The notes beneath the pieces were generated by a model that had not been told where the DNA came from, searched no databases, and saw nothing but the letters and a program-made list of their open reading frames with translations. Positions 49,614 to 58,488 of a stretch of 64,000 nt of DNA are shown here, piece after piece (position 1 is the first letter of the stretch; the number at the start of each line of letters is the position of its first letter). The DNA is from Oxalobacteraceae bacterium (GTDB lineage: Bacteria; Pseudomonadota; Gammaproteobacteria; Burkholderiales; Burkholderiaceae_D), in the NCBI GenBank assembly GCA_013284265.1, contig JABTBR010000026.1, forward strand, positions 28,492 through 92,491, in the 5' to 3' direction. The translations under genes and the position numbers were made by a program.

Positions 49614-50843
49614 ATGGATTTCGCATACAGCCCGAAAGTACAGCAGTTGCAGGCACGCCTGATCGCCTTCATGGAGCAGCATGTCTACCCGAACGAAGAG
49701 CGCTTCCACGCCGAGATCGAAGCCAACCGCGCCGCCGGCAACGCCTGGATTCCCACCAAGGTGATGGAAGAACTGAAGGAACTGGCGCGCGCCGCCGGCC
49801 TGTGGAATCTGTTCCTGCCCGAGTCCGCGCATGGCGCCGGCCTGACGAATCTGGAATACGCCCCGCTGTGCGAAATCATGGGCCGCGCGGTATGGGCGCC
49901 GGAAATCTTCAACTGCTCCGCGCCCGACACCGGCAATATGGAAGTGCTGGCGCGCTACGGCACGCCGGAACACCAGGAGCGCTGGCTCAAGCCTCTGCTG
50001 GCCGGAAAGATCCGCTCCTGCTTCGCGATGACCGAGCCGGCCGTGGCCTCCTCGGACGCGACCAATATCGAGAGCAGCATCGTGCGCGATGGCGACGAGT
50101 ATGTGATCAACGGCCGCAAGTGGTGGTCGTCCGGCGGCAATGACCCGCGCTGCCAGGTATTCATCTTCATGGGCAAGACCGCGCCGCAGGAAGCCAACCG
50201 CCACCTGCAGCAGTCGATGATCATCGTCCCGCGCGATACGCCGGGCGTGAAGATCCTGCGTCACCTGCCGGTGTTCGGCTTCGACGATGCGCCGCACGGC
50301 CACGCCGAAATCCTGTTCGAGAACGTGCGCGTGCCGGCGTCGAATATCCTGTTGGGCGAGGGCCGCGGTTTTGAAATCGCCCAGGGCCGTCTGGGACCGG
50401 GCCGGATTCACCACTGCATGCGTCTGATCGGCCTGGCCGAGCGCGCGCTGGAGCAGATGTGCCGCCGCAGCCTGGCGCGCGTCGCCTTCGGCAAGCCGGT
50501 GGCCGAGCAGGGCGTGACCCTGGAGCGTATCGCCCAGTCGCGCATCCTGATCGACCAGTCGCGTTTGCTGGTGCTGAACGCGGCCTACATGATGGACACG
50601 GTCGGCAACAAGGTCGCGGCCAAGGAAATCGCGATGATCAAGGTGGCCGCGCCGAACATGGCTTGCCAGGTGATCGACTGGGCGATCCAGGCCCAGGGCG
50701 GCGGCGGCATGGCCGATCCTTTCCTGGCCTCCGCGTATGCCGGCGCGCGTTCGCTGCGTCTGGCCGATGGCCCGGACGAGGTGCACCGCAATCAGATTGG
50801 CAAGATGGAGTTGAGCAAGTACAAGGCGCCGCGTAGTCATTAA
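49614..50843 (+). CDS. Acyl-CoA dehydrogenase (ACAD10/11-like)
   Basis: 409 residues, full ACAD fold. FAD/substrate-binding motifs are [20 protein letters not shown], then [19 protein letters not shown] and [24 protein letters not shown]-terminal helical part has [20 protein letters not shown]. The sequence type resembles the dehydrogenase domain of ACAD10/ACAD11, which in other organisms works with a kinase-like partner on hydroxyacyl-CoA. Here the neighbour is a histidine phosphatase and no kinase is seen. It oxidises an acyl-CoA of unknown chain type. Confidence 0.87.
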   Translation: MDFAYSPKVQQLQARLIAFMEQHVYPNEERFHAEIEANRAAGNAWIPTKVMEELKELARAAGLWNLFLPESAHGAGLTNLEYAPLCEIMGRAVWAPEIFNCSAPDTGNMEVLARYGTPEHQERWLKPLLAGKIRSCFAMTEPAVASSDATNIESSIVRDGDEYVINGRKWWSSGGNDPRCQVFIFMGKTAPQEANRHLQQSMIIVPRDTPGVKILRHLPVFGFDDAPHGHAEILFENVRVPASNILLGEGRGFEIAQGRLGPGRIHHCMRLIGLAERALEQMCRRSLARVAFGKPVAEQGVTLERIAQSRILIDQSRLLVLNAAYMMDTVGNKVAAKEIAMIKVAAPNMACQVIDWAIQAQGGGGMADPFLASAYAGARSLRLADGPDEVHRNQIGKMELSKYKAPRSH

Positions 50844-50867
50844 GGCGGGCGCGGGTAGCGCTGCGAT

Positions 50868-51002
50868 TTACACCCCCGCAAAGAGCTGCGGCCTGACCCG
50901 AATACCGCTAATTTAAGCGTGCCACCGCGCTGTTTAGAACCCAAGGCAAAGAGCCGGGGTCTGACCCGTCGGGTCAGACCCCAGATTTCTGCCGTGGGTT
51001 TT
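50868..51002 (-). repeat. Dispersed palindromic repeat, copy F, with a degenerate half copy
   Basis: The core 50936-51002 (67 bp) runs from AGAACCCAAGGC to GCCGTGGGTTTT around GGGGTCTGACCC-GTC-GGGTCAGACCCC, in the same reverse orientation as copy C. The flank GCGTGCCAC precedes it. 50868-50903 looks like a diverged left half of the same element (GCAAAGAGC...GGCCTGACCCG). It lies between the convergent acyl-CoA dehydrogenase and alpha/beta hydrolase genes. Confidence 0.8.
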
Positions 51003-51008
51003 TTTCGT

Positions 51009-52049
51009 TTACAGCTTGAACACCCGCCTCAGGAAAGCCTGCACATCCAGTTCCGACTGCTTGCCGGCGGCTACATTATTGCCGGTCGTGACATCGCCCC
51101 GGGTCACGCAATTGCCCACCGCGGCGGCGAACTGGTTGTAGTCGACGAAGTATTTGTCGATGCGCAGGATGTGGTAGATCCAGGTGTCCGGATCGATCTC
51201 GCGGTCGGCGCAGTTGCGGCTGGTTTCGGCGGTGCTCGAGTGCCTCAGGTAATTGACGGTGTTGTCGAAGTCGTGATACGCGCCGGGATAAACGTGCACC
51301 TCGATTTCCTGTCCGGTGCTCTTGATCATGTCGGCGAAATTCTGGCAGGGACGGATCGGCGTGTAATCGTCTTTTTCGGCCAGCGCCATCATGATGGGCG
51401 CGCCCGTCAAGGGCTTGGCCCGGTTCCAGTAGCGCAGGCCGCAGCCGGGATAGAAGGCGATGTGGGCGGCGAACCGCAGCGGCACCAGGCCGTCCTGCTC
51501 GCCGATGACGCCGGCGCGGAAGCGTTTCTCGGCCGATCCCAGCGCCGCGACGCCGCCGCGCGAAAATCCGATGACGCCGATCCGGCTGGCATCGATGCGC
51601 GGATCGGTGGCCAGCAGTTGCAGCGCCTTGAGCACGTCGGCATCGTTGGCGGACTGGTCGAGCAGGGCTTGATTGTCGTCGGTGCGCACGATGTGGCGCG
51701 GCGTGAAGGAGTCGAGCTGGAAGGTGGCGATGCCCATATTGTTGAGCAGCGGAATCCAGCGCACGCTGTCCTTGGGCTGGATGCCGGCCGAACCGTGGGC
51801 GATGACCATGGCCGGCACCTTGCCGGTGCGCACAGCCGGGAAGGCCAGGTTGCCCCAGATCTCGGTGAGCGGCGCCGCCGGCTTGCGGTAGACCAGCTGA
51901 TAGCGGCTGCTGGGCGTGATGCTGTTGAAATGAATCTGCCCCAGTGGCTGGGACGACAGATCGCTGTAGAGCTGCTGGGCCTGGAGCGTGCCGGGAAGCA
52001 GCAGCGTGGACGTGAGTACGGCAAGCCAGTGGCGCCGGAGTAGGTGCAT
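51009..52049 (-). CDS. Secreted alpha/beta hydrolase (dienelactone-hydrolase-like)
   Basis: 346 residues. A signal peptide (RRHWLAVLTSTLLLPGTLQA) is followed by an alpha/beta hydrolase domain. The nucleophile elbow is IGFSRGGVAAL, the oxyanion region PAMVIAHGSAGIQ, and acid/base residues lie in LAEKDDYTPIRPC and YPGAYHDFDN. Extra cysteines (AFYPGCGLRYW, SRNCADRE) may form disulphides in the periplasm. ATG 52049 begins the signal peptide; the frame is open upstream but without support. Substrate unknown. Confidence 0.83.
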   Translation of the reverse strand: MHLLRRHWLAVLTSTLLLPGTLQAQQLYSDLSSQPLGQIHFNSITPSSRYQLVYRKPAAPLTEIWGNLAFPAVRTGKVPAMVIAHGSAGIQPKDSVRWIPLLNNMGIATFQLDSFTPRHIVRTDDNQALLDQSANDADVLKALQLLATDPRIDASRIGVIGFSRGGVAALGSAEKRFRAGVIGEQDGLVPLRFAAHIAFYPGCGLRYWNRAKPLTGAPIMMALAEKDDYTPIRPCQNFADMIKSTGQEIEVHVYPGAYHDFDNTVNYLRHSSTAETSRNCADREIDPDTWIYHILRIDKYFVDYNQFAAAVGNCVTRGDVTTGNNVAAGKQSELDVQAFLRRVFKL

Positions 52050-52204
52050 AGTCTGTTCCTTTGCGTGAGCAGCCAGCCGTCCCACCACGGTGGTCCGCGA
52101 AGTGAAGGGCATCTTCCGGTGGGTGCCGTATTTTATCAAATGAATAATCTTTATGTCTTGAAAATGCAGCGTCCCAGCAACGCTTGACTGCGCAGTATCA
52201 CGTA

Positions 52205-52233
52205 TTGACGACCCTTGCTTGGGAACCTAGGAT
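52205..52233 (+). promoter_or_regulatory. Sigma-70 promoter of the sensor kinase locus
   Basis: TTGACG (52205-52210), a 17-bp spacer and TAGGAT (52228-52233) are a good match to the consensus. The predicted start of transcription near 52240 precedes the ATG at 52281 and its AGGGGAC ribosome site. It lies after any upstream start in the kinase frame, so the kinase cannot naturally begin there. Confidence 0.5.
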
Positions 52234-52280
52234 GGTTTCCATAGGGCCAGGCAAAACAAGGCCCAACAGGGGACTTCATC

Positions 52281-53488
52281 ATGCAATTACTCATCGGCCC
52301 GGGCCTGCCGCTGGCCCTGCTCGCCCTGAGCCTGCCGGCCCAGGCAATCGATCGCGCGCTCTTCATGGTTGCCCGCCGCCCGTCCGGCGCGATGTGGGTG
52401 GGGCAGGGATCGTGCTGACCCTGGGCTTGATTGCCGCGCTGACGGTGTTCCTGCTGAAGCAGATGCGTAAGCTGAAGAAGTCGGGACGGGAAATCCTCGA
52501 ACTCAATACCAGCCTGGAACTGCGCGTGGGCCAGCGTACCCTGGACCTGGAGCTGGCCAATGCGGAACTGGGCCAGACGCTGCGCGTGCTGCAGGCGACC
52601 CAGGATGAATTGCTGCGTACCGAAAAACTGGCCGCCCTCGGCTCGCTGGTGGCCGGCGTGGCCCATGAGCTCAATACGCCGATCGGCAACGGCATCATGA
52701 TGGCCAGTTCGCTGCTGGCCAATGCCCAGCAGAGCCTGGATGAACTGCGCGCCGGCAAGCCTAGCCGGGCACGGCTGGAACATGCGCTGGAAGCGGGCGT
52801 CAGCGGCAGCGAGATCTTGCTGCGCAGCCTGATGCGCGCGGGCGAGCTGGTGACCAGCTTCAAGCAGGTGGCGGTGGATCAGTCCAGCGATCAGCGGTGC
52901 CGCTTCCGCCTGTCGCGCACGCTGGAGCAAGTAGTGGCCACGCTGGAGCCGATGTACCAGAAGACCGGCTTCGCGATGACGCTGCAGCTCGACGCCGATG
53001 TGGAGATGGAGGGCTATCCCGGCGCGCTGGCGCAGATCATCAGCAATCTGGTGAGCAATGCGCTGGCCCATGGTTTCGAGGGATGCACCAGCGGCAGCAT
53101 GCGTATCGTCACGGCCGCAAGCGCTGCGGGACGGGTGGCGCTGGAGTTTGGCGACGATGGCGTGGGCATGGGCCCGGAGCAGATCGAAAGGGTGTTCGAA
53201 CCCTTTTATACGACCAAGCTGGGGCAGGGCGGTTCCGGGCTGGGCATGCACATTGTCTACAACCTGGTCACGGTGCTGCTGGGCGGCAGCATCGCGATTG
53301 TCAGTGCGCCGGGCCAGGGTTGCCGGGTGCAACTGCTGCTGCCGCTGGTGGCGCCGGCGATGGGCCGGGCGAAGGGGCAGCAGGCGGGGCAGGAAACAAG
53401 GCAGCAGGCGGGGCAGGAGGCGGGGCAGCAGACGGGGCAGCAGACGGCGTGGGAGCCAGCGCCTGCGCCGGTAGCGGCCGCCGCCTGA
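52281..53488 (+). pseudogene. Sensor histidine kinase with frameshifted, truncated N-terminus
   Basis: ATG 52281, with a good ribosome site, encodes a signal peptide MQLLIGPGLPLALLALSLPA and then stops at TGA 52416-52418. The kinase body is in another frame. A membrane helix (IVLTLGLIAALTVFLL), a coiled linker, the H-box AALGSLVAGVAHELNTPIGN, the N-box IISNLVSNALAHGF and GDDGVGMGPEQIERVFEPFY, then GSGLGMHI, run to 53488. The periplasmic sensor domain expected between signal peptide and helix is almost absent. GTG codons at 52394 or 52412 could restart translation, giving a sensorless kinase of about 360 residues. Either a pseudogene or a remodelled kinase. The tail is Gln/Gly-rich repeats. 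Confidence 0.6.
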
Positions 53489-53490
53489 GT

Positions 53491-54051
53491 TCAGACCTGG
53501 CTGGCCTTGCTGCCTTGCTCGGCCGTGGCCAGATAGTTGTTCTTCACGCGCACATAATGCTCGGCCGAATACTTCAGATAAGCGATCTCTTCGCTGGTCA
53601 GCGCGCGCACCGCCACCGCCGGCCGGCCCACATACAGGTGGCCGCTCTTGAGCACCTTGCCCGGCGGCACCAGACTGCCGGCGCCGAGCATGACTTGCGC
53701 CTCGACCACCACATCGTCCATGACGATGGACCCCATGCCGATCAGGCATTCATCGCCGATGCTGCAGCCGTGCAGCATGACCGAGTGGCCGATGGTGACG
53801 TAGTTGCCGATCACCAGGGGCGAGCCCTCCGGCTTGCCCGGGTGCTTGTGCGACACATGGCCCATCGTGAAATCCTGGATATTGCTGCAGTCGCCGATGG
53901 TGATGCGGTTGACGTCGCCGCGCAGCACGGCATTGCACCAGATCGAGCTGTCGCGCCCGATGCGCACGTCGCCGATGACGGTGGCCGTGTCGTGCAAGTA
54001 GGTGCTGGCGCCCACGGTGGGCAGGGTGTCGAGGTAGGGGCTGAGTGGCAT
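53491..54051 (-). CDS. Gamma-class carbonic anhydrase family protein
   Basis: 186 residues forming a left-handed beta helix of hexapeptide repeats (VIGDVRIGRDSSIWCNAVLR, ITIGDCSNIQDFTMGH, VTIGHSVMLHGCSIGDECLIG). Metal-binding histidines lie in GHVSHKHPG and GHSVMLHGC, as in YrdA/PaaY-type relatives. It may be a carbonic anhydrase or acyl-group-binding homologue. The stop is 2 bp from the convergent sensor-kinase stop. Confidence 0.87.
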   Translation of the reverse strand: MPLSPYLDTLPTVGASTYLHDTATVIGDVRIGRDSSIWCNAVLRGDVNRITIGDCSNIQDFTMGHVSHKHPGKPEGSPLVIGNYVTIGHSVMLHGCSIGDECLIGMGSIVMDDVVVEAQVMLGAGSLVPPGKVLKSGHLYVGRPAVAVRALTSEEIAYLKYSAEHYVRVKNNYLATAEQGSKASQV

Positions 54052-54233
54052 GCGGGTCGCTTGTAAAGGATGGCTAAGGATGGGCTGGGCTGCGTCGGAT
54101 GTGCTGCCCTTGAGCCAGGCAGCCTGGCCTGTAGTATACCGAATTAGCGCGGCAGCATGCCGGCGGCCGGCGGCCGCCGCCGTGGGGCCGGACCGAAAGC
54201 CTTGCGCGCAATTGCTGTCTCTTAAGGATCGTT

Positions 54234-54493
54234 ATGAGCATTGCATGGAATGACTTTAGCCCTTACACGCCGGCCTGGCCGGCGGCGTGCTGATCGGCCT
54301 GGCCACGGCGACGCTACTGCTGTTGAACGGCCGCATCGCCGGCATCAGCGGCATTGTGGGCGGCATGCTGCGCCGCAGCCCGGGCGACCTGGGCTGGCGC
54401 GCCGCCTTCATCGCCGGCTTGTTCGTCGCTGCCATGCTTGCCGGCATGGCAGTGTTCGAGTTGATCGAAGGCCGCAACAGGCGCAAGGCGTAA
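54234..54493 (+). pseudogene. YeeE/YedE-family (sulphur transport) pseudogene
   Basis: ATG 54234 (after AAGGA) opens the typical N-terminus [11 protein letters not shown] but the frame ends at a TGA at 54291. The rest of the conserved segment, [20 protein letters not shown] then [16 protein letters not shown], continues in a second frame to 54493. A single lost base near 54268-54272 explains it. The product also lacks the C-terminal half with the expected GCTSGHGVCG-type motif and ends in [11 protein letters not shown]. Frameshift plus truncation indicate an inactive gene; a sequencing error would explain only the former. Confidence 0.65.
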
Positions 54494-54494
54494 A

Positions 54495-54956
54495 TTACTT
54501 CTTGTAGATGCCGCAGCCGACGATCACATCTTCATAGCGTTCGAAATACAGGGACTTCTGCTGGATTTCCTTGGTGATCGGATCCGGCCATTTGTAGTCC
54601 TGCCATCCACTGCCTTTTTTCTTGGCCAGTTCGATGCGCTCGCGCTGGAACAGCTTGCCGTCCGCGTCCTTGATGTCGATCATGTTCTTGCCGGCGATCT
54701 TGGGATTGGCGCCATTGGCCAGGTTCATGCCTTCCAGGGTACTGATGGTGATATACAGGTCGCGATCCTTGTAGGTCGGCGTTTGATTCTGGATTTCCTG
54801 AACGACCTTGTCCTTGCCGTTCTTTTTGATGTCCGCGATGACTTTTTTGACCATGGCCACTGCTTCATCGGCACTGCCCCGGTCGCTTGCTGCCGAACCG
54901 ATGCCGCTTACCGAGAACGCTGCCAGGAACGCTACGATCGTCAAGAATTGCTTCAT
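54495..54956 (-). CDS. Periplasmic single-Cache-domain protein
   Basis: 153 residues. A signal peptide (KQFLTIVAFLAAFSVSGIGSA) precedes a compact Cache-like domain: ADEAVAMVKKVIADIKKNGK, YKDRDLYITISTLEGMNLAN, GKNMIDIKDADGKLFQRE and WQDYKWPDPITKEIQQKSLY then FERYEDVIVGCGIYK. These are the features of stand-alone sCache_2 proteins that bind small ligands. It is divergent from a chemoreceptor gene, so it may present a ligand to that receptor. ATG 54956 follows GGGAG on the minus strand. Confidence 0.8.
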   Translation of the reverse strand: MKQFLTIVAFLAAFSVSGIGSAASDRGSADEAVAMVKKVIADIKKNGKDKVVQEIQNQTPTYKDRDLYITISTLEGMNLANGANPKIAGKNMIDIKDADGKLFQRERIELAKKKGSGWQDYKWPDPITKEIQQKSLYFERYEDVIVGCGIYKK

Positions 54957-55160
54957 TTTTCTCTCCCGTATATCAATCGGATGGATGCCGCCGGATCGGC
55001 AGGCCCGTCGACAGCGCGCATCGCGACCGCTGTCGATCTGCGACGAGCATACCCTCTTGTGCGGCAACAGTGTGTTGCTTTGCAAGCAGTTGTGTTGCGG
55101 ATTTGGGAAAGGCGATGCTGAATGCACGCCTGTTCAGGCCCGCCGGAGATCGCCGCGTTG

Positions 55161-55184
55161 CTAGTACGCAACTAGTACGACTAG
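55161..55184. promoter_or_regulatory. CTAGTACG direct repeats upstream of the chemoreceptor
   Basis: CTAGTACG at 55161-55168 and 55172-55179, one helical turn apart (11 bp), then CTAG at 55181-55184. CTAG is scarce in most proteobacterial genomes, so three within 24 bp stand out. The site lies 55 bp before the chemoreceptor start. A regulator site is the simplest reading. Confidence 0.35.
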
Positions 55185-55238
55185 CCATTTTGCAAGCGTC
55201 AGCGCATGATAGTCAGCTCAACCATCAAGGAGCTGGCG

Positions 55239-56840
55239 ATGAATCTGGCCAATCTCAGGATTGCGGCACGCTTGGGTTTGCTGGGCGGCTTTGTTTTCGT
55301 GGCCCTGGTGGCGGTGGGCCTGGGCGGCTGGACCGCGGTGGCGTCCGGCAATGCCAGGAGCGCCGCCGCGCTGGCGCGCGCCGCCATACTGAGCGACGCC
55401 ATCGACACCTCGCGCAGTGCCCAAGTGGAATTCAAGAACCAGGTGCAGGCGTTCAAGAATATTCTGATGCGGGGCGCCGAGGCGGAGAAATACACCAGTT
55501 CCTTCAAGAAGTCCGCCGCGCTCACCGACACCGAACTGGGCAAGGCCAAGGAATTGATGGCCAAGGTGGGTGTCGATACCGCGCTGGTGGACGATACCGT
55601 CAAGGCGCATCAGGAAATGACGGGTAAATTTCTGCAAGCGCTGGCGCCCTATGAGCCCGGATCGCCGGACAGCGCACGCGCCGTCGACGAGTCGGTCCGC
55701 AGCATAGACCGGGCGCCGACCAAGAAAATCGACGACATCGTCAGCTACATCGAAGGCGAATCGCACCGCCTGCTGGCTGGCATGGCGAGCGAGCGCGAAA
55801 CGGCCCAGCGCCGTTCGGCCATCATGCTCTCTGGCATCGTCGCGGCGACGCTGGCGGTCGGCGCCGTCGCCGTGGTCTGGCTGGCACGCAGCATCACGAC
55901 GCCGCTCAATGCCGCCATCGTGATCGCGCAGACCGTCGCCAGCGGCGACCTCAGTGCGCCAATCGCGGTGTCCAGCCGCGACGAAATCGGCGCCCTGCTG
56001 GCCGCGCTGAAACATATGCAGGAGAGTCTGGCCGGTATCGTCAGCAAGGTGCGGGCCGGTACCGAAGCGATCGCCAATGCCTCGCAGGAAATCGCCAGCG
56101 GCAATCTGGACCTGTCATCGCGCACCGAAGAGCAGGCCAGTTCGCTGAACCAGACGGCCGCCTCGATGGGCCAGCTCACCACCACCGTCAAGCAGAACGG
56201 CGAAAACGCCAAGCAGGCCAGCACCCTGGCCGGCAGCGCCTCGCAAGTGGCGGCGCGCGGCGGCGAAGCGGTGGCGCAGGTAATCGATACCATGGGATCG
56301 ATCAATGCTTCGTCGAAGAAAATCGTCGACATCATCGGCGTCATCGATGGCATCGCTTTTCAGACCAATATCCTGGCCTTGAATGCGGCGGTGGAGGCGG
56401 CGCGCGCCGGCGAGCAAGGACGGGGCTTCGCGGTGGTGGCCTCCGAAGTGCGCAACCTGGCCCAGCGTTCGGCGGCGGCGGCCAGGGAAATCAAGGAGCT
56501 GATCAGCGATTCGGTGGCCCAGGTGGAGACGGGTAGCAGGCTGGTTGGGCAGGCCGGCAGCACCATGGACGATGTCGTGGCCAGCGTGCGTGGCGTGAGC
56601 ACCATCATCAGTGACATCGCCGTCGCCAGCGGGGCGCAAAACGCGGGAATCGACCAGATCAATATTGCCATCGCCCAGATGGATAGCGTGACGCAGCAGA
56701 ACGCGGCGTTGGTGGAAGAGGCCGCCGCTGCGGCCGAAGCCATGCAGCAGCAGGCGCGCAATCTGGCCGAAGCGGTGAGTTTCTTCCAGATCGGCGGCCA
56801 TCAGCGCGGCGCCGCCCTGGTGGCGCTCAGTCCGGCTTAA
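55239..56840 (+). CDS. Methyl-accepting chemotaxis protein
   Basis: 533 residues. Membrane segment about 12-30, a four-helix-bundle (4HB-type) periplasmic domain about 35-190, a second membrane segment ([19 protein letters not shown]), a HAMP domain, and a signalling domain with the conserved hairpin tip [20 protein letters not shown] then [23 protein letters not shown] 55239 has a perfect AAGGAG. There is no C-terminal CheR-tethering pentapeptide. Ligand not known; the adjacent divergent Cache protein is a candidate partner. Confidence 0.93.
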   Translation: MNLANLRIAARLGLLGGFVFVALVAVGLGGWTAVASGNARSAAALARAAILSDAIDTSRSAQVEFKNQVQAFKNILMRGAEAEKYTSSFKKSAALTDTELGKAKELMAKVGVDTALVDDTVKAHQEMTGKFLQALAPYEPGSPDSARAVDESVRSIDRAPTKKIDDIVSYIEGESHRLLAGMASERETAQRRSAIMLSGIVAATLAVGAVAVVWLARSITTPLNAAIVIAQTVASGDLSAPIAVSSRDEIGALLAALKHMQESLAGIVSKVRAGTEAIANASQEIASGNLDLSSRTEEQASSLNQTAASMGQLTTTVKQNGENAKQASTLAGSASQVAARGGEAVAQVIDTMGSINASSKKIVDIIGVIDGIAFQTNILALNAAVEAARAGEQGRGFAVVASEVRNLAQRSAAAAREIKELISDSVAQVETGSRLVGQAGSTMDDVVASVRGVSTIISDIAVASGAQNAGIDQINIAIAQMDSVTQQNAALVEEAAAAAEAMQQQARNLAEAVSFFQIGGHQRGAALVALSPA

Positions 56841-56858
56841 GCGCGCAAGCGGCGCCGA

Positions 56859-58277
56859 TCAGTCGCGTGTCCACACATAGGTCAGGGTGGCCCAGACCGG
56901 CTCGGTCTGGCCATCGGCCGGCTTGAACTTGCACAGCGAGAGCGCTTTGCGCGCTGCCTTGTCGAGTTCGGAGAAGCCGCTCGATTTCTGTACCTTCGAT
57001 TCGATGACCTTGCCATCGCTGCCGACCAGCAAGCCCAGCAGCACCGTGCCGCTGTCGCCATTCAGATAGGCATTGATCGGGTATTTGGGGAGGGCGCAAT
57101 TGCGCGCATCGACCACGACGGCGGAGCGCGGCGCATGGCTGGCGCTGGCCGTGGCGGCGCTGGCGGCCGGCGCGCTGGCCCGGCTGGCTTCGGCCAGGGA
57201 CTTGGCTTCGCCGCGCGCTGCTTCGGGCGCGGCCGGCCGTTCAGCCTCGTCGCGCGCACGGCTCGTTTCGGATGCCGCGGCGGTTCTGGCCGCCTGCACG
57301 GGGGACGAGGGCGCGGAACTGGCCTTGGCCGTCTCAGGCGCTTTGGCCGCTTCGGCGGCCTTGGCCGAGGCGGATGGCTGTTTGGCGTTTGGTGCCGGCG
57401 CTGGCGCTGGAGCAGGCGTCTCCAGCTTGTGCAAGCCCAGGCCCATGCTCTTTAACATGGCGGTCAGGCGCTCATACTCGGACGCCTTGGCCGTGGCGGC
57501 TGGCGCAGCCGGTGCGGGAGCGGCGGCAGGAGCAGCGGGCTGCGTTTTCGGCGCGGCGGCCGGCCTTGCCAGTTCAGTGCTATCCGCACCCAGGCCCGAG
57601 GGACCCGACATGTCGATAATGCTGACACCCGCTCCCTTCGCCTTGGCGCTCTTGCGCGGCGCTGGCGCTTCGTTCTGCCCCTTCGCTGCGCCCGGCCATG
57701 CCGGTTCCGGGGCGGCTTCCGTGCCGCTGGCATAGATGGCCGCCTGTTCAAGGCGCTGCATCGATTGATTCTCTTTCCAGATCAGCCAGGAAATGGGTAT
57801 CAGGGCGATCGAAATCCCCCCCAGCACCATGGCGACGATGCGTACATCCCGGCGCGTCGCGAAGTTGCGCAGATGCTGGAGCGCGGTGTCCAGGTGCGCG
57901 GCGCCCGTTTTGGTGCCAGCTTTGTCATCCGGCATGGCCGATGCATCGCGGCTGGCGTGACCCGTCTCATCCATCGTAAACGAGGTATAGACGACGGTCT
58001 CGCTGCCCTCGTCGACCGCTGCCTGAAAGGTATTGCTCTTGTCGCGGGCACGCTGCTCGCTGAGCATCTGCAAATCGTACTGTGCTCGTTGATCCGAATC
58101 CGACAACACGCTATAGGCGGTGTTCAAGCGGCTCATCACGCGTGCGGCATCACGGTTACCCAAGTTTTTATCTGGATGATGTTTTTGCGATAGCGAACGA
58201 TAGGCTGCGCGGATGACCTCGGGAGGGGCGTCGCGTGTAACGTTGAGGCTTTCGTAATGGCTGTGCACTTTTGTCAT
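56859..58277 (-). CDS. J-domain/TonB-domain membrane fusion protein
   Basis: 472 residues. Residues about 5-70 are a complete J domain with HPD at 34-36 (QKHHPDKN) and the later LNTAYSVLSDSDQRAQYD. One membrane helix (about 146-166; IVAMVLGGISIALIPISWLIW) is followed by an Ala/Pro/Lys-rich extension. A conserved motif ERLTAMLKSMGLGLHKLE comes next, and then a C-terminal TonB-like domain (PKYPINAYLNGDSGTVLLGL; SSGFSELDKAARKALSLCKF). The layout places J in the cytoplasm, able to engage DnaK, and TonB in the periplasm. This pairing is unusual and its function unknown. A paralogue follows upstream. Confidence 0.8.
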   Translation of the reverse strand: MTKVHSHYESLNVTRDAPPEVIRAAYRSLSQKHHPDKNLGNRDAARVMSRLNTAYSVLSDSDQRAQYDLQMLSEQRARDKSNTFQAAVDEGSETVVYTSFTMDETGHASRDASAMPDDKAGTKTGAAHLDTALQHLRNFATRRDVRIVAMVLGGISIALIPISWLIWKENQSMQRLEQAAIYASGTEAAPEPAWPGAAKGQNEAPAPRKSAKAKGAGVSIIDMSGPSGLGADSTELARPAAAPKTQPAAPAAAPAPAAPAATAKASEYERLTAMLKSMGLGLHKLETPAPAPAPAPNAKQPSASAKAAEAAKAPETAKASSAPSSPVQAARTAAASETSRARDEAERPAAPEAARGEAKSLAEASRASAPAASAATASASHAPRSAVVVDARNCALPKYPINAYLNGDSGTVLLGLLVGSDGKVIESKVQKSSGFSELDKAARKALSLCKFKPADGQTEPVWATLTYVWTRD

Positions 58278-58349
58278 CAGATATCAAATAAATATTGGTT
58301 TCAGGCAAAAGAAAATGGCTGAAAACCGGGAAACTTGTTCAGTGGTACC

Positions 58350-58438
58350 GGATACTATCTTGAATTGTTGATTTTGAGACGGCAAGCAAGGCGCCGTCGC
58401 GAATAATAACTTAAAAACAACAGGCGTGGTCGAAATGC
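58350..58438 (-). promoter_or_regulatory. Upstream region of the J-TonB gene, duplicated at 59657
   Basis: GGATACTATCTTGAATTG and, further on, ACTTAAAAACAACAG are shared with the region upstream of the second paralogue (59657-59749). They lie about 70-160 bp before each start, so the duplication carried the control region with the gene. On the minus strand a TAGTAT could serve as a -10 box; no good -35 was seen. Confidence 0.45.
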
Positions 58439-58488
58439 ACACAATGCCGATCAGGCCGCCCCCTTCGGTTTGGCCTTGCCCCGCTTGC

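Noticed and set aside
52184..52280. Upstream start of the sensor kinase frame at 52184
   Set aside because: The only good promoter (52205-52233) lies after that codon, there is no ribosome site there, and the encoded residues are low-complexity and Pro/Arg-rich.
54241..54507. An 88-codon open frame across the YeeE/YedE remnant
   Set aside because: Its product is Arg/His-rich with no hydrophobic segments; the real similarity is in the other two frames.
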